Below, in pieces: positions 47,829-55,009 of a stretch of DNA of 64,000 bases. The translations under genes and the position numbers were made by a program. This DNA comes from a virus. The stretch covers positions 124,001 to 188,000 of the IMG/VR virus record IMGVR_UViG_3300046171_000162. The stretch is one strand, 5' to 3'. Under the pieces are notes generated by a model. That model had not been told where the DNA came from. It made no database searches and saw only the letters and a program-made list of their open reading frames with translations. Position 1 is the stretch's first letter; the number at the start of each line of letters is the position of its first letter.

Positions 47829-48728
47829 ATGCCAAATACCAATTTACGAGACTTATTAGGAGTCGTCACTACCGCACAAATTCAGGCATTAGCTGAAGCG
47901 GACACTACAACAAAAGTACCCCCATATCCTTCAAAGGATTACACGGTGATGTACATCGCAGCACACTGCGGTGCAACGTGTGATAACTGGACTTCTAACT
48001 ATGGATACTTCCAGTATCCTGATTGGAAAGTTCCTGCAAACACCACCGAGGTCATCTTTGAGATCTGGGGTGCTGGTGGATCTGGTGGCGATAGTCGCTG
48101 CTGTGGTAGAGGCATCCCTGGTGGTTCTGGTGCTTATGCATATAAGAAACTATCTGGAAATAATGTTGTTCCTGGTTGTTCTTATTCTATTGATATTGGA
48201 CAGGGTGGTAGAGCAAGGAATAACTTGACTTGTGGTCAAAAAGGTGGAGACACCTACATCACAGGTTTTGGTCTTTCTAACTTCTGTGCTAATGGTGGTG
48301 ATGGAGGATGCTCCTGCTGCTACATGTGCTGCTGCTTCTGGATGACGAAGTGTGGTGTATGCTGTAATGGACCTTGTGCTCCATACTACGGTGCTGATGG
48401 TGGTGCTTATGGCAACGCTGGTGCTGGTAACGTGTTCTGCCAAGGCAACCACTGCCACAACAAGCAATACATCCCCTACCCTGCTGGTCTAGTTAACGGT
48501 AAGGGCGGTTGGTTGCCCATGACCCAGTGTGAGCACAGAGGATGTGGATATTGTAGCACAATGTGGGCTACTGCACAACTACAGTGGGGCGGTTCATATT
48601 CAGAAGGAAACTATGTTCCTGGCATTGGCGGTGCTTCTGCTTGGACTGATGGTGGATGCTGCTATGGTCAGCATGGATATCACGGTCTTATTCGGATTTC
48701 CTACAAGCAATCTGAATGCAGCTACTGA
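47829..48728 (+). CDS. Cysteine-rich, glycine-rich putative adhesin C
   Basis: The product has 299 residues with 25 cysteines by hand count. It starts with TNLRDLLGVVTTAQIQALAE, followed by VIFEIWGAGGSGGDSRCCGR with GIPGGSGAYAYKKL. A dense cluster, SCCYMCCCFWMTKCGVCCNG, lies near residue 165. It ends HGYHGLIRISYKQSE plus CSY. This copy is closest to ordinary polyglycine fibre-tip domains (GQGGRARNN, GGDTYITGFGLSNF), so it may show the ancestral state from which the Cys-richer copies A and B diverged. That direction is inference. Confidence 0.65.
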   Translation: MPNTNLRDLLGVVTTAQIQALAEADTTTKVPPYPSKDYTVMYIAAHCGATCDNWTSNYGYFQYPDWKVPANTTEVIFEIWGAGGSGGDSRCCGRGIPGGSGAYAYKKLSGNNVVPGCSYSIDIGQGGRARNNLTCGQKGGDTYITGFGLSNFCANGGDGGCSCCYMCCCFWMTKCGVCCNGPCAPYYGADGGAYGNAGAGNVFCQGNHCHNKQYIPYPAGLVNGKGGWLPMTQCEHRGCGYCSTMWATAQLQWGGSYSEGNYVPGIGGASAWTDGGCCYGQHGYHGLIRISYKQSECSY

Positions 48729-48737
48729 TCAATTTTA

Positions 48738-48745
48738 TATAAATA
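48738..48745 (+). promoter_or_regulatory. T4-type late promoter (TATAAATA)
   Basis: This perfect octamer lies 41 bases before ATG 48787. Confidence 0.72.
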
Positions 48746-48786
48746 TCTAAAGCAATACTCACGGACTATACACAGAGATTACTACC

Positions 48787-49512
48787 ATGGCGAAAATTTC
48801 AAAGGAATACACTTATAACCTACCTGACGAGTACACGAAGCAGACTAGTGATCTTGGACTAACTGCTACTGCGACCTACAATGGTCCAGAATTCTTATAT
48901 GTATTCGTTGATGCAGCGACTGGTACACTACTACCAGCGCAATCCTGCATGCCTGTCAGAAATGAAACTGAAGATGCAGAGAATGCACAAATCAGAGCAG
49001 GTCTAGACGAGAGAGCAATTCTTCTCCGCCCTAAAACCTCCAACACTGATGCTATCATTGCATCTGTCTTCTTCCACACCGATACTGGCAAAGATGCTGG
49101 TTATCCCCAGAAGGAGTACAAGTTGGCAGGCGAAACCGAAGCATATTACGAGCGTCCCGATCCCCAACTACCCGACCACACCTACAATGTAGATGCAATC
49201 GAGTATGATTTTTCTGCTGGTGAGTGGAAAGAACCCTTCCCCTTCATGGAAGTTTGGATCACCATGGAACAGCACAAAGCTGCTCGCGACGGTATCCTAA
49301 AAGGCGCACAAGATTTCCTTGCAGAACAGAGAGCTAATCTGATCGCAAGTCAAGTCACTGCTATCGAAACATTCATCACTACGATGGAAAATGTATACAC
49401 CAAGTATGATGGCGTTGACGCATTCATGATTCCTTTCCCTGAAGATCCTACACTTGGTCTCCTAGAGAACTATGACTATAACGTAGACGAGGAAGGTCTT
49501 CTATCTGAATGA
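48787..49512 (+). CDS. Late protein of unknown function (possible fibre-associated chaperone)
   Basis: The product has 241 residues. The N-terminal 120 residues are beta/alpha with few known signals. Residues 125-160 include PDHTYNVDAIEYDFSAGEWK; the C-terminal 80 residues are helical (QHKAARDGILKGAQDFLAEQ; NLIASQVTAIETFITTMENV) with an acidic end. A helical acidic C-terminus after a small beta domain is also seen in tail-fibre assembly chaperones, and it sits at the end of the fibre block before a terminator, but no sequence signature confirms this. Confidence 0.55.
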   Translation: MAKISKEYTYNLPDEYTKQTSDLGLTATATYNGPEFLYVFVDAATGTLLPAQSCMPVRNETEDAENAQIRAGLDERAILLRPKTSNTDAIIASVFFHTDTGKDAGYPQKEYKLAGETEAYYERPDPQLPDHTYNVDAIEYDFSAGEWKEPFPFMEVWITMEQHKAARDGILKGAQDFLAEQRANLIASQVTAIETFITTMENVYTKYDGVDAFMIPFPEDPTLGLLENYDYNVDEEGLLSE

Positions 49513-49525
49513 TCATCAATTCCGT

Positions 49526-49533
49526 GGTATAAT
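49526..49533 (+). promoter_or_regulatory. Extended -10-like element abutting a terminator
   Basis: TGGTATAAT (49526-49533 plus the preceding GTG context) is identical to the element at 2415. Transcription from it would start inside the terminator stem only 2-8 bases downstream, so it is either non-functional or would give only a very short RNA. Confidence 0.3.
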
Positions 49534-49534
49534 C

Positions 49535-49558
49535 GGGGCGGGGAACCGCCCCTTTTTT
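49535..49558 (+). terminator. Rho-independent terminator ending the fibre block
   Basis: A perfect 7-bp GC stem (GGGGCGG / CCGCCCC) with a GGAA tetraloop is followed by six T residues. It separates the fibre operon from the sugar cassette. Confidence 0.88.
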
Positions 49559-49562
49559 CATG

Positions 49563-49570
49563 CATAAATA
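49563..49570 (+). promoter_or_regulatory. T4-type late promoter (CATAAATA) of the sugar cassette
   Basis: This octamer begins 5 bases after the terminator T-run and lies 29 bases before ATG 49600. It puts the sugar genes under the late, virion-building programme. Confidence 0.65.
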
Positions 49571-49599
49571 GTAGAAACTAAATCATTTTGTGATTGATT

Positions 49600-50739
49600 A
49601 TGAGACCTAAATCATTCTTTATCAATGGTGGTGCTGGACGTGTGCTTTGTTCAATTCCTGCCCTTGAGAAATATCAAGAGGATCATCCCGACGAGGAGTT
49701 CCTAATCGTATGTGAAGGAGGTACAGACTTCTTCAAAGGACATCCTACACTTTATGGCAAGGTGTATGATAACTGGCATAAGAATCTCTTTAGAGACAAA
49801 CTGATTCATACTGACACAATTTCCCCAGAACCTTACAGGGTGTGGGAGTATTACAATCAGAAATGCAATCTCTCTCAAGCATTCGATATTGCTATCAACA
49901 ATAAAGGTGTTAGAGATCTACCCAAACCAACTTTAAAACTTTCCAGAGAAGAAGCAATTAACGGAAAGTTTATTGTTGCAGAGGTAAGACAAAAGACCAA
50001 GAAACCAAAAACCGTAGTATTCCAACCATATGGTAGAGGAGTACAGCAAGCGGGTAGTATCATCACTGATCCTTCTGGTAGAAGTTTTGAGCACAGAAAC
50101 GTTGTTTCTATCATCAAGCGTCTGCAGAAAAAGTATTCTGTCATTCTAATGTCAGAGTTTGCATTCGACTTCGAGAAAGAAGGACTTCGCGATACTATTT
50201 CATTCCCTGCTGGCAATGGAGTCCCCATGAGAGGTTGGGCAGGTATCATCGAGGAAGCAGACTTGTTCCTAGGATGTGACTCTGTAGGACAGCATATTGC
50301 ACATGCAGTAGGAACTCCAGTTGTTGCTGTCATGGGATCTACTTTTGGAGAGAATGTTTCTTATCCAAATGAAGAGAAGTTTGACATCCTGGATATGGGT
50401 GAAGGACAACGTATCTACGATCCTATTCGCATTACTCCTGATGAAGAAGCAGCGAGAGCTAATGATGGTATCATGGCGATGAATGATAAGATCGAGGATG
50501 TTATCATGAAGTCTGTTGACAAATTCATGAACAAATACTATCGCAAACCCGCTACTGATGTTGTTCTTCCTCCAGAATTTGGTGGTCCTACAGCAGACGG
50601 TTGTAACATGCCTGAAGCAGCACCCAGTAGCAATGGAAACAATTTCCAACTCCCAATGCAACAAGCTGCTCCTGGCGGCACAGACGTAAAGATTCCAGCA
50701 ATCGAGATTCCCAGTAAAGGGTTTTCTGTTAAAAAATAA
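49600..50739 (+). CDS. Glycosyltransferase family 9-like (heptosyltransferase-like) protein
   Basis: The product has 379 residues from ATG 49600 (a TTG six bases upstream is less likely). GT9 enzymes transfer ADP-heptose to lipopolysaccharide or proteins. Visible signs are the N-terminal GGAGRVLCSIPALEKYQ glycine turn with its helix, a Rossmann strand KTVVFQPYG in the middle, and the donor-site block EADLFLGCDSVGQHIAHAVG followed by TPVVAVMGST, which matches the LVIGxDSGxxHxAxAxGxPxVALFGxT motif of GT9. The last 60 residues are Pro/Ala/Asn-rich and probably disordered. It heads the sugar cassette after a late promoter, and the donor is presumably made by the genes that follow. Substrate is inferred. 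Confidence 0.7.
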   Translation: MRPKSFFINGGAGRVLCSIPALEKYQEDHPDEEFLIVCEGGTDFFKGHPTLYGKVYDNWHKNLFRDKLIHTDTISPEPYRVWEYYNQKCNLSQAFDIAINNKGVRDLPKPTLKLSREEAINGKFIVAEVRQKTKKPKTVVFQPYGRGVQQAGSIITDPSGRSFEHRNVVSIIKRLQKKYSVILMSEFAFDFEKEGLRDTISFPAGNGVPMRGWAGIIEEADLFLGCDSVGQHIAHAVGTPVVAVMGSTFGENVSYPNEEKFDILDMGEGQRIYDPIRITPDEEAARANDGIMAMNDKIEDVIMKSVDKFMNKYYRKPATDVVLPPEFGGPTADGCNMPEAAPSSNGNNFQLPMQQAAPGGTDVKIPAIEIPSKGFSVKK

Positions 50740-50750
50740 TTGAGGTAATA

Positions 50751-52433
50751 ATGAACATTCTTGCAATTGCCCGTGGTCATAACGGGAGCACTACTTTGCT
50801 GGTTGATGGTAAAGTAGTATTTTATCTAGAAGAAGAACGCCTCACTAGATTTAAGTATGACGGATCCCCTCTAATGGGAATCGCAAAAGCGTTTGAATAT
50901 GTTGATCACATTGACCACCTGGTTATTTGTCATACTCACCGTCACGGTCCTGTATTGGATTGGTCTGGTGAGGATGCATACCAAGGTTGGGTAAGGAAAC
51001 TTGCCAGGAAGAAGTTTGAGTTTGAAACTCACTTCATCGACGTTAATCACCACGAGATGCATGCTGCATGTGGTTTCTATAACTCTGGTTTTGAAACTGC
51101 TGCTTGTGTCATTGCTGATGGTGCAGGTAGTTTCCTACAGATTGAACAAGTAGGAGATGTCTCCTACGAGTTTGAAACTATCTTTGATGCATCTTATCCT
51201 GGTGAATTTGATACAGTGTTCAAACACATTGGATCAAAAGCAGCTATTGGTTGCAATGAACCAGAGAAAGGTATCTTCATTACAGAATACCCTGGTCACA
51301 CCAAGATGTATGAAGCAGTAACTCAATACTGTGGATTCCCAGCAATTGAAGCTGGCAAACTTATGGGTCTTGCTCCATACGGCAAACCTAACGAAGATTT
51401 GCCAGACTTCTTCAGAGATGGTTGGGGTAACAGGGACGTTATTATTCCTACGTATCCTAATGCCGCTCAAATTAACATTGGTCGTTTTGATATTCTCAAG
51501 AAGGATTATGACAACCATGTAGAGGGTGAGTATACAGATATTCAAAAGGATCTTGCTTACAAGATTCAGGAACAAACTTCCGACCGTATGGTTCAGTTAA
51601 TTCGCAAAGCACACGAAATGACTGGTGAAAAGAACATTGTAGTATGTGGCGGATATGGTCTCAACTGCGTTGCAAACTACAAGTATTGGAAGGAGTTCCC
51701 TGACCTCAATATCTACTGCGAACCTATTTCGCATGACGGTGGTACTTCTATTGGTGGTGCAAAGTACATCTACAATAAAGTAATGGAAACCGAGAAACCC
51801 AGTAAGCAGGAATCTGTTTACTATGGTCCTCAATATGATCCCACTGGTTACGAGGCAGATCTAGAAGGTCTAGAAACTACCGACACTTCATATGATGATG
51901 TTGCTAAACTGATTCGTGAAGGTAATATCGTAACCATTTATCAGGGTCGTTCTGAAGGTGGTCCTCGTGCATTGGGTAACAGATCTATTCTGTTTGATCC
52001 TACTATCAAAGATGGTAAAGATCACGTCAATGCAGTTAAGCATCGTGAATGGTTCCGTCCATTCGCATGTTCTATCAAGAAAGAAAAGGTTAATGACTGG
52101 TTTGATCTAGCAGGTCGTGATGAGACACCTCACATGATGTATGCAGTCAAGTGTCATGACGGAGTGGAAGAGAAGATTCCTTCGGTTATTCATGTGGACA
52201 ATACTTGTCGTATTCAAACTGTAACCCAAGAGCAAAATGAACACTACTACAAACTCATTGATGCATTCGATAAGATTGCTGGTGTCCCTATTTTGTTTAA
52301 CACTTCTTTTAATCTTGGTGGAGACCCGTTGGTCGAGACAATCGAAGATGCAGTCCTCACTTTGAAGAGAAGTGATATTGAATGGATGTATCTACCAGAG
52401 ATCCAGAAACTTGTTCATGTTCCCAACGAATGA
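50751..52433 (+). CDS. Carbamoyltransferase (NodU/CmcH family)
   Basis: The 560-residue enzyme has the family's two domains. The N-terminal Kae1/ASKHA-like domain shows ILAIARGHNGSTTLLVDGKV, the metal-binding NHHEMHAACGFYNSGF and the phosphate loop ADGAG. The central GGYGLNCVANYKYW and EPISHDGGTSIGGA blocks follow. The C-terminal YrdC-like domain has YQGRSEGGPRALGNRSILFD and a closing ILFNTSFNLGGDPLVETIED. These enzymes move a carbamoyl group from carbamoyl phosphate to a sugar hydroxyl in an ATP-dependent reaction. Length and motifs are complete. The stop overlaps the next ATG (ATGA). In the cassette it would carbamoylate the transferred sugar; the actual acceptor is unknown. Confidence 0.9.
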   Translation: MNILAIARGHNGSTTLLVDGKVVFYLEEERLTRFKYDGSPLMGIAKAFEYVDHIDHLVICHTHRHGPVLDWSGEDAYQGWVRKLARKKFEFETHFIDVNHHEMHAACGFYNSGFETAACVIADGAGSFLQIEQVGDVSYEFETIFDASYPGEFDTVFKHIGSKAAIGCNEPEKGIFITEYPGHTKMYEAVTQYCGFPAIEAGKLMGLAPYGKPNEDLPDFFRDGWGNRDVIIPTYPNAAQINIGRFDILKKDYDNHVEGEYTDIQKDLAYKIQEQTSDRMVQLIRKAHEMTGEKNIVVCGGYGLNCVANYKYWKEFPDLNIYCEPISHDGGTSIGGAKYIYNKVMETEKPSKQESVYYGPQYDPTGYEADLEGLETTDTSYDDVAKLIREGNIVTIYQGRSEGGPRALGNRSILFDPTIKDGKDHVNAVKHREWFRPFACSIKKEKVNDWFDLAGRDETPHMMYAVKCHDGVEEKIPSVIHVDNTCRIQTVTQEQNEHYYKLIDAFDKIAGVPILFNTSFNLGGDPLVETIEDAVLTLKRSDIEWMYLPEIQKLVHVPNE

Positions 52434-52828
52434 AAATCTCGTTTGTAAATGGATGTTTTGATGTGCTCCATCCAGGGCACATCGAACTTCTTAATTACGC
52501 TAGGTCTTTTGGAGACTATCTCATTGTTGCTATCGACTCCGACAGGAAGGTAGCAGAAATGAAAGGTCCCGAGAGACCTATTTTTTCGCAATCCGATAGA
52601 AGACTGATGCTGTCAGCAATCAGGTATGTTGATGTAGTCCACACATTCGACACCAAACAAGAGCTAGAGGAGTTGCTGGAATCGATCAAACCTGATACAA
52701 TGGTAGTCGGTTCCGACTGGAAAGGAAAAGAAGTAGTAGGTTCACGCTATGCAAAATCAGTTCGGTTTTTTGATCGACAAGGAGACTACTCCACAACCCA
52801 AACAATTCAAGGTACTCCTTATCGGTGA
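52430..52828 (+). CDS. HldE C-terminal-like nucleotidyltransferase
   Basis: The product has 132 residues from ATG 52430, overlapping the carbamoyltransferase stop. It matches the adenylyltransferase half of HldE/RfaE: FVNGCFDVLHPGHIELLNYA contains the HxGH nucleotide-binding motif, followed by DYLIVAIDSDRKV, KGPERPI, DTMVVGSDWKGKEVVG and a C-terminal STTQTIQ. The reaction would be heptose-1-phosphate plus ATP to ADP-heptose. It is a stand-alone domain here; in bacteria it is often fused behind the kinase. The start of the kinase gene lies 80 bases inside its 3' end. A CTP-using relative (glycerol-3-phosphate type) cannot be fully excluded. Confidence 0.8.
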   Translation: MKISFVNGCFDVLHPGHIELLNYARSFGDYLIVAIDSDRKVAEMKGPERPIFSQSDRRLMLSAIRYVDVVHTFDTKQELEELLESIKPDTMVVGSDWKGKEVVGSRYAKSVRFFDRQGDYSTTQTIQGTPYR

Positions 52829-53534
52829 CACCTGCACTGACAAATATGTGTATGGTACAGTCACCAGGATCAGTCCAGAGGCACCTGTACCAGTCATGGT
52901 ATACGATAGAGTAGAGACTGCCAAAGGTATGGCACATAACGTCAGGGAGAATATCATGTCCTTTGGCGATGAAGTTTACATGATGACTCATGAATCACAA
53001 ATCACAAAGACTCGATACGTAGACTCCAAGTCCAACCAGCAGATCATGCGGTTGGATGAGAACGACGAAGCAGAAGATTTTGGATGGGAACTACCAACAG
53101 AAAAGTTTGATGTTATGGTCATCTCTGACTACAACAAAGGATTTCTATCCGAAGAGAAAATAGAAGAATTAGTAAAGTGGTTCAATGGTCCTGTCTTTAT
53201 TGATAGCAAGAAGACCAGGTTACCAAAACAGTGTTTCATTAAGATCAATGATCGTGAAGCACAAAAGTTAGAAGGAGATTATGCTAATCTAATTGTAACC
53301 AAAGGGTCGCAAGGTTGTACTTGGAACGGAAGATCTTTTCCTGGTATCAATGTCCCTGTGTTTGATGTAGCAGGTGCTGGTGATACGTTCCTAGCAGCTC
53401 TGGTACATTTCTATCTGTTGCTTGGTACGATTGATCGTGCTATTCCTTACGCAAACAAAGCAGCAGCAATTGCCGTTACACACTTCGGCACATATGTTCT
53501 ATCTAAAGATGATATAAATGAAATACGTTGTTGA
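52749..53534 (+). CDS. HldE N-terminal-like PfkB sugar kinase
   Basis: The product has 261 residues. It resembles the kinase half of HldE/RfaE: VLLIGDTCTDKYVYGTVTRI then SPEAPVPVMVYDRV, which is the HldE-specific GDxMLDxYxxGxxxRISPEAPVPV block. Later come FDVMVISDYNKG, FIDSKK, LIVTKGSQGCTW and the PfkB signature DVAGAGDTFLAALVHF with the catalytic Asp. It would phosphorylate D-glycero-D-manno-heptose 7-phosphate at C1. It is shorter than the bacterial domain (about 315 aa), mainly in the middle. It overlaps the nucleotidyltransferase by 80 bases in another frame, an order reversed relative to the HldE fusion. Confidence 0.82.
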   Translation: MQNQFGFLIDKETTPQPKQFKVLLIGDTCTDKYVYGTVTRISPEAPVPVMVYDRVETAKGMAHNVRENIMSFGDEVYMMTHESQITKTRYVDSKSNQQIMRLDENDEAEDFGWELPTEKFDVMVISDYNKGFLSEEKIEELVKWFNGPVFIDSKKTRLPKQCFIKINDREAQKLEGDYANLIVTKGSQGCTWNGRSFPGINVPVFDVAGAGDTFLAALVHFYLLLGTIDRAIPYANKAAAIAVTHFGTYVLSKDDINEIRC

Positions 53535-53841
53535 TATCGACGGCACTATCTGTTTCCCTGGTGAAGGTGATGCTGTGTACACACATGCCAGACCCAGGGA
53601 AGATCGTATCCGTAGAATCAATCAACTATACATTGAAGGAAATGAAGTAATCTACCTCACAGCTAGAGGTATGGGACGCTATAATAATGATCGTCAGAAA
53701 GCACATGACGAATTCTATGAGTTCACCAAGAAACAATTATGTGAATGGGGGTGCATGTTCGACGCTTTATACCTAGGTAAACCTTCTGGAGATATATACA
53801 TTGACGACAAAGGAGTCAGCGACCATGAGTTCTTCAATTAA
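53518..53841 (+). CDS. HAD-family phosphatase, capsule/heptose type
   Basis: The product has 107 residues. The HAD motif I is VDIDGTICF, motif II is IYLTARG, and the acidic motif IV is GDIYIDDKG, all in the usual order; the size fits small capsular-biosynthesis HAD phosphatases. In the ADP-heptose pathway a HAD phosphatase (GmhB) removes the C7 phosphate between the kinase and adenylyltransferase steps, so a GmhB-like job is suggested by context, though the protein is shorter than GmhB. It overlaps the kinase by 17 bases and the cupin gene by 17 bases. Confidence 0.75.
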   Translation: MKYVVDIDGTICFPGEGDAVYTHARPREDRIRRINQLYIEGNEVIYLTARGMGRYNNDRQKAHDEFYEFTKKQLCEWGCMFDALYLGKPSGDIYIDDKGVSDHEFFN

Positions 53842-54178
53842 GTTCGTCCCTAAAGGTTGGGGTCACGAGAAGTGGATCGTCAACAATGAAAAATACTGTG
53901 GAAAACTTTTGTTCTTTGAAAAAGGAAAGAAATGTTCCTGGCATTACCATGAGTTAAAAGAAGAAACATTCTATATTCATTCAGGCAAATTGCAATTGGT
54001 CTATGGATATCATGATGACTTCATAGATGCAGACACAGTAATATTAAAACCTGGAGACAAGTTTGAAGTCCCCAGGTTATTGCGCCATCAAATGAAGGCG
54101 TTAGAAGATACAGAGATGTATGAGTTCTCTACGACACACTTTGACTCTGACTCTTATCGAGTAAAGAAAGGTGACTGA
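53825..54178 (+). CDS. Cupin-domain protein, sugar-isomerase-like
   Basis: The product has 117 residues, starting at ATG 53825 with an AGGAG site 9 bases before it. The cupin motif 1 is CSWHYHELKEETFYIHSG (two His, Glu, then Gly) and motif 2 is PGDKFEVPRLLRHQMKA, with DFIDADTVIL between. Such small cupins resemble the C-terminal domain of mannose-6-phosphate isomerase/guanylyltransferase or sugar epimerases. In the cassette it could isomerise or epimerise the sugar phosphate; GmhA (the usual isomerase) is absent from the window, but that link is speculation. Its end overlaps the convergent epimerase gene by 50 bases. Confidence 0.75.
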   Translation: MSSSIKFVPKGWGHEKWIVNNEKYCGKLLFFEKGKKCSWHYHELKEETFYIHSGKLQLVYGYHDDFIDADTVILKPGDKFEVPRLLRHQMKALEDTEMYEFSTTHFDSDSYRVKKGD

Positions 54179-54953
54179 TGTAGGTCTCAATTGAGATAAA
54201 ATCTTTGTTCTCCCACTTAAAATTAGAAAGAGTATTGTATTGATACTTGTCTTTCAGATGTTCGGGGAAGGGGATCTCTTTGATCTCCGCCCCGAATTTT
54301 TCTGCAATGATTTCTGCTACTTCTCTAAAAGAGTACACACGTCCAGATCCTAGATCGTAGATACCAGACTCTACACCATTGTTATCTACGATGTCTACAA
54401 CATCATCTACCCACACAAAGTCTCTGAACATTCTTTCAGATCCTTCAAAGATTTCAATCACACCATTCGATACTGCTTGCTCTGCAAACTTGCTTATGGG
54501 ACTACGTTGATTACCTTTGTGATCTTCTCCCAGACCATACACATTGAAGAATCTAAATCCTTGAATCAGGTCAAACCTATCAATATTTTCAGACACCCAC
54601 AGGTCTACAGCAACCTTTGACTTTGCATATAGATTGAGAGGATCTAATCCACCATCGTTCCTGTTGCCATACACAGAAGCAGATGATGCATACTTTACAG
54701 GGATACCATACTCAAGTGCTTTCTCAAACAATGCAATGGAATACTCTACGTTGAAACATGTAAGTCTTTCCTCATCTGTACATGTAGTAGAAGAGATTGC
54801 ACCCATGTGAATGATCTCGTCAATATCTTTCCACCCATTAAAGTTCTCAAGCATTGCCCAAGCGTTATAATCTTCTACTCCAATGAATGGTTGGTGTTTT
54901 TCTGCAAACTTCTTTCCAATGAATCCATTGCATCCAGTAATCAGTTTAGGCAT
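54129..54953 (-). CDS. hldD: HldD-like NAD-dependent sugar epimerase (ADP-heptose 6-epimerase type)
   Basis: The product has 274 residues, the only clearly real - strand gene in the window. It starts MPKLITGCNGFIGKKF (GxxGxxG NAD site). The order matches E. coli HldD: HMGAISSTTCTDEE, YASSASVYGNRNDG, NLYAKSK (YxxxK catalytic pair), GFRFFNVYGLGEDHKGNQ, IFEGSERMFRDFVWVDDVVD, YDLGSGRVYSFREVAE and IPFPEHLKDKYQYNTLSNF. It would convert ADP-D-glycero- to ADP-L-glycero-manno-heptose, completing the donor made by the + strand genes. It converges with the cupin gene (50-base overlap), and its start lies next to the late promoter of the + strand gene at 55010. A separate promoter on the - strand (TTATAC element near 54976-54981) is possible but weak. 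Confidence 0.85.
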   Translation of the reverse strand: MPKLITGCNGFIGKKFAEKHQPFIGVEDYNAWAMLENFNGWKDIDEIIHMGAISSTTCTDEERLTCFNVEYSIALFEKALEYGIPVKYASSASVYGNRNDGGLDPLNLYAKSKVAVDLWVSENIDRFDLIQGFRFFNVYGLGEDHKGNQRSPISKFAEQAVSNGVIEIFEGSERMFRDFVWVDDVVDIVDNNGVESGIYDLGSGRVYSFREVAEIIAEKFGAEIKEIPFPEHLKDKYQYNTLSNFKWENKDFISIETYISHLSLLDKSQSQSVS

Positions 54954-54968
54954 CGTATTGTAGACGGG

Positions 54969-54976
54969 TATAAATA
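54969..54976 (+). promoter_or_regulatory. T4-type late promoter (TATAAATA)
   Basis: This perfect octamer lies between the divergent starts of the - strand epimerase and the + strand gene at 55010, 34 bases before the latter. Confidence 0.72.
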
Positions 54977-55009
54977 AGTATAACACAGAAGGACTATAGC
55001 GACAACAAG

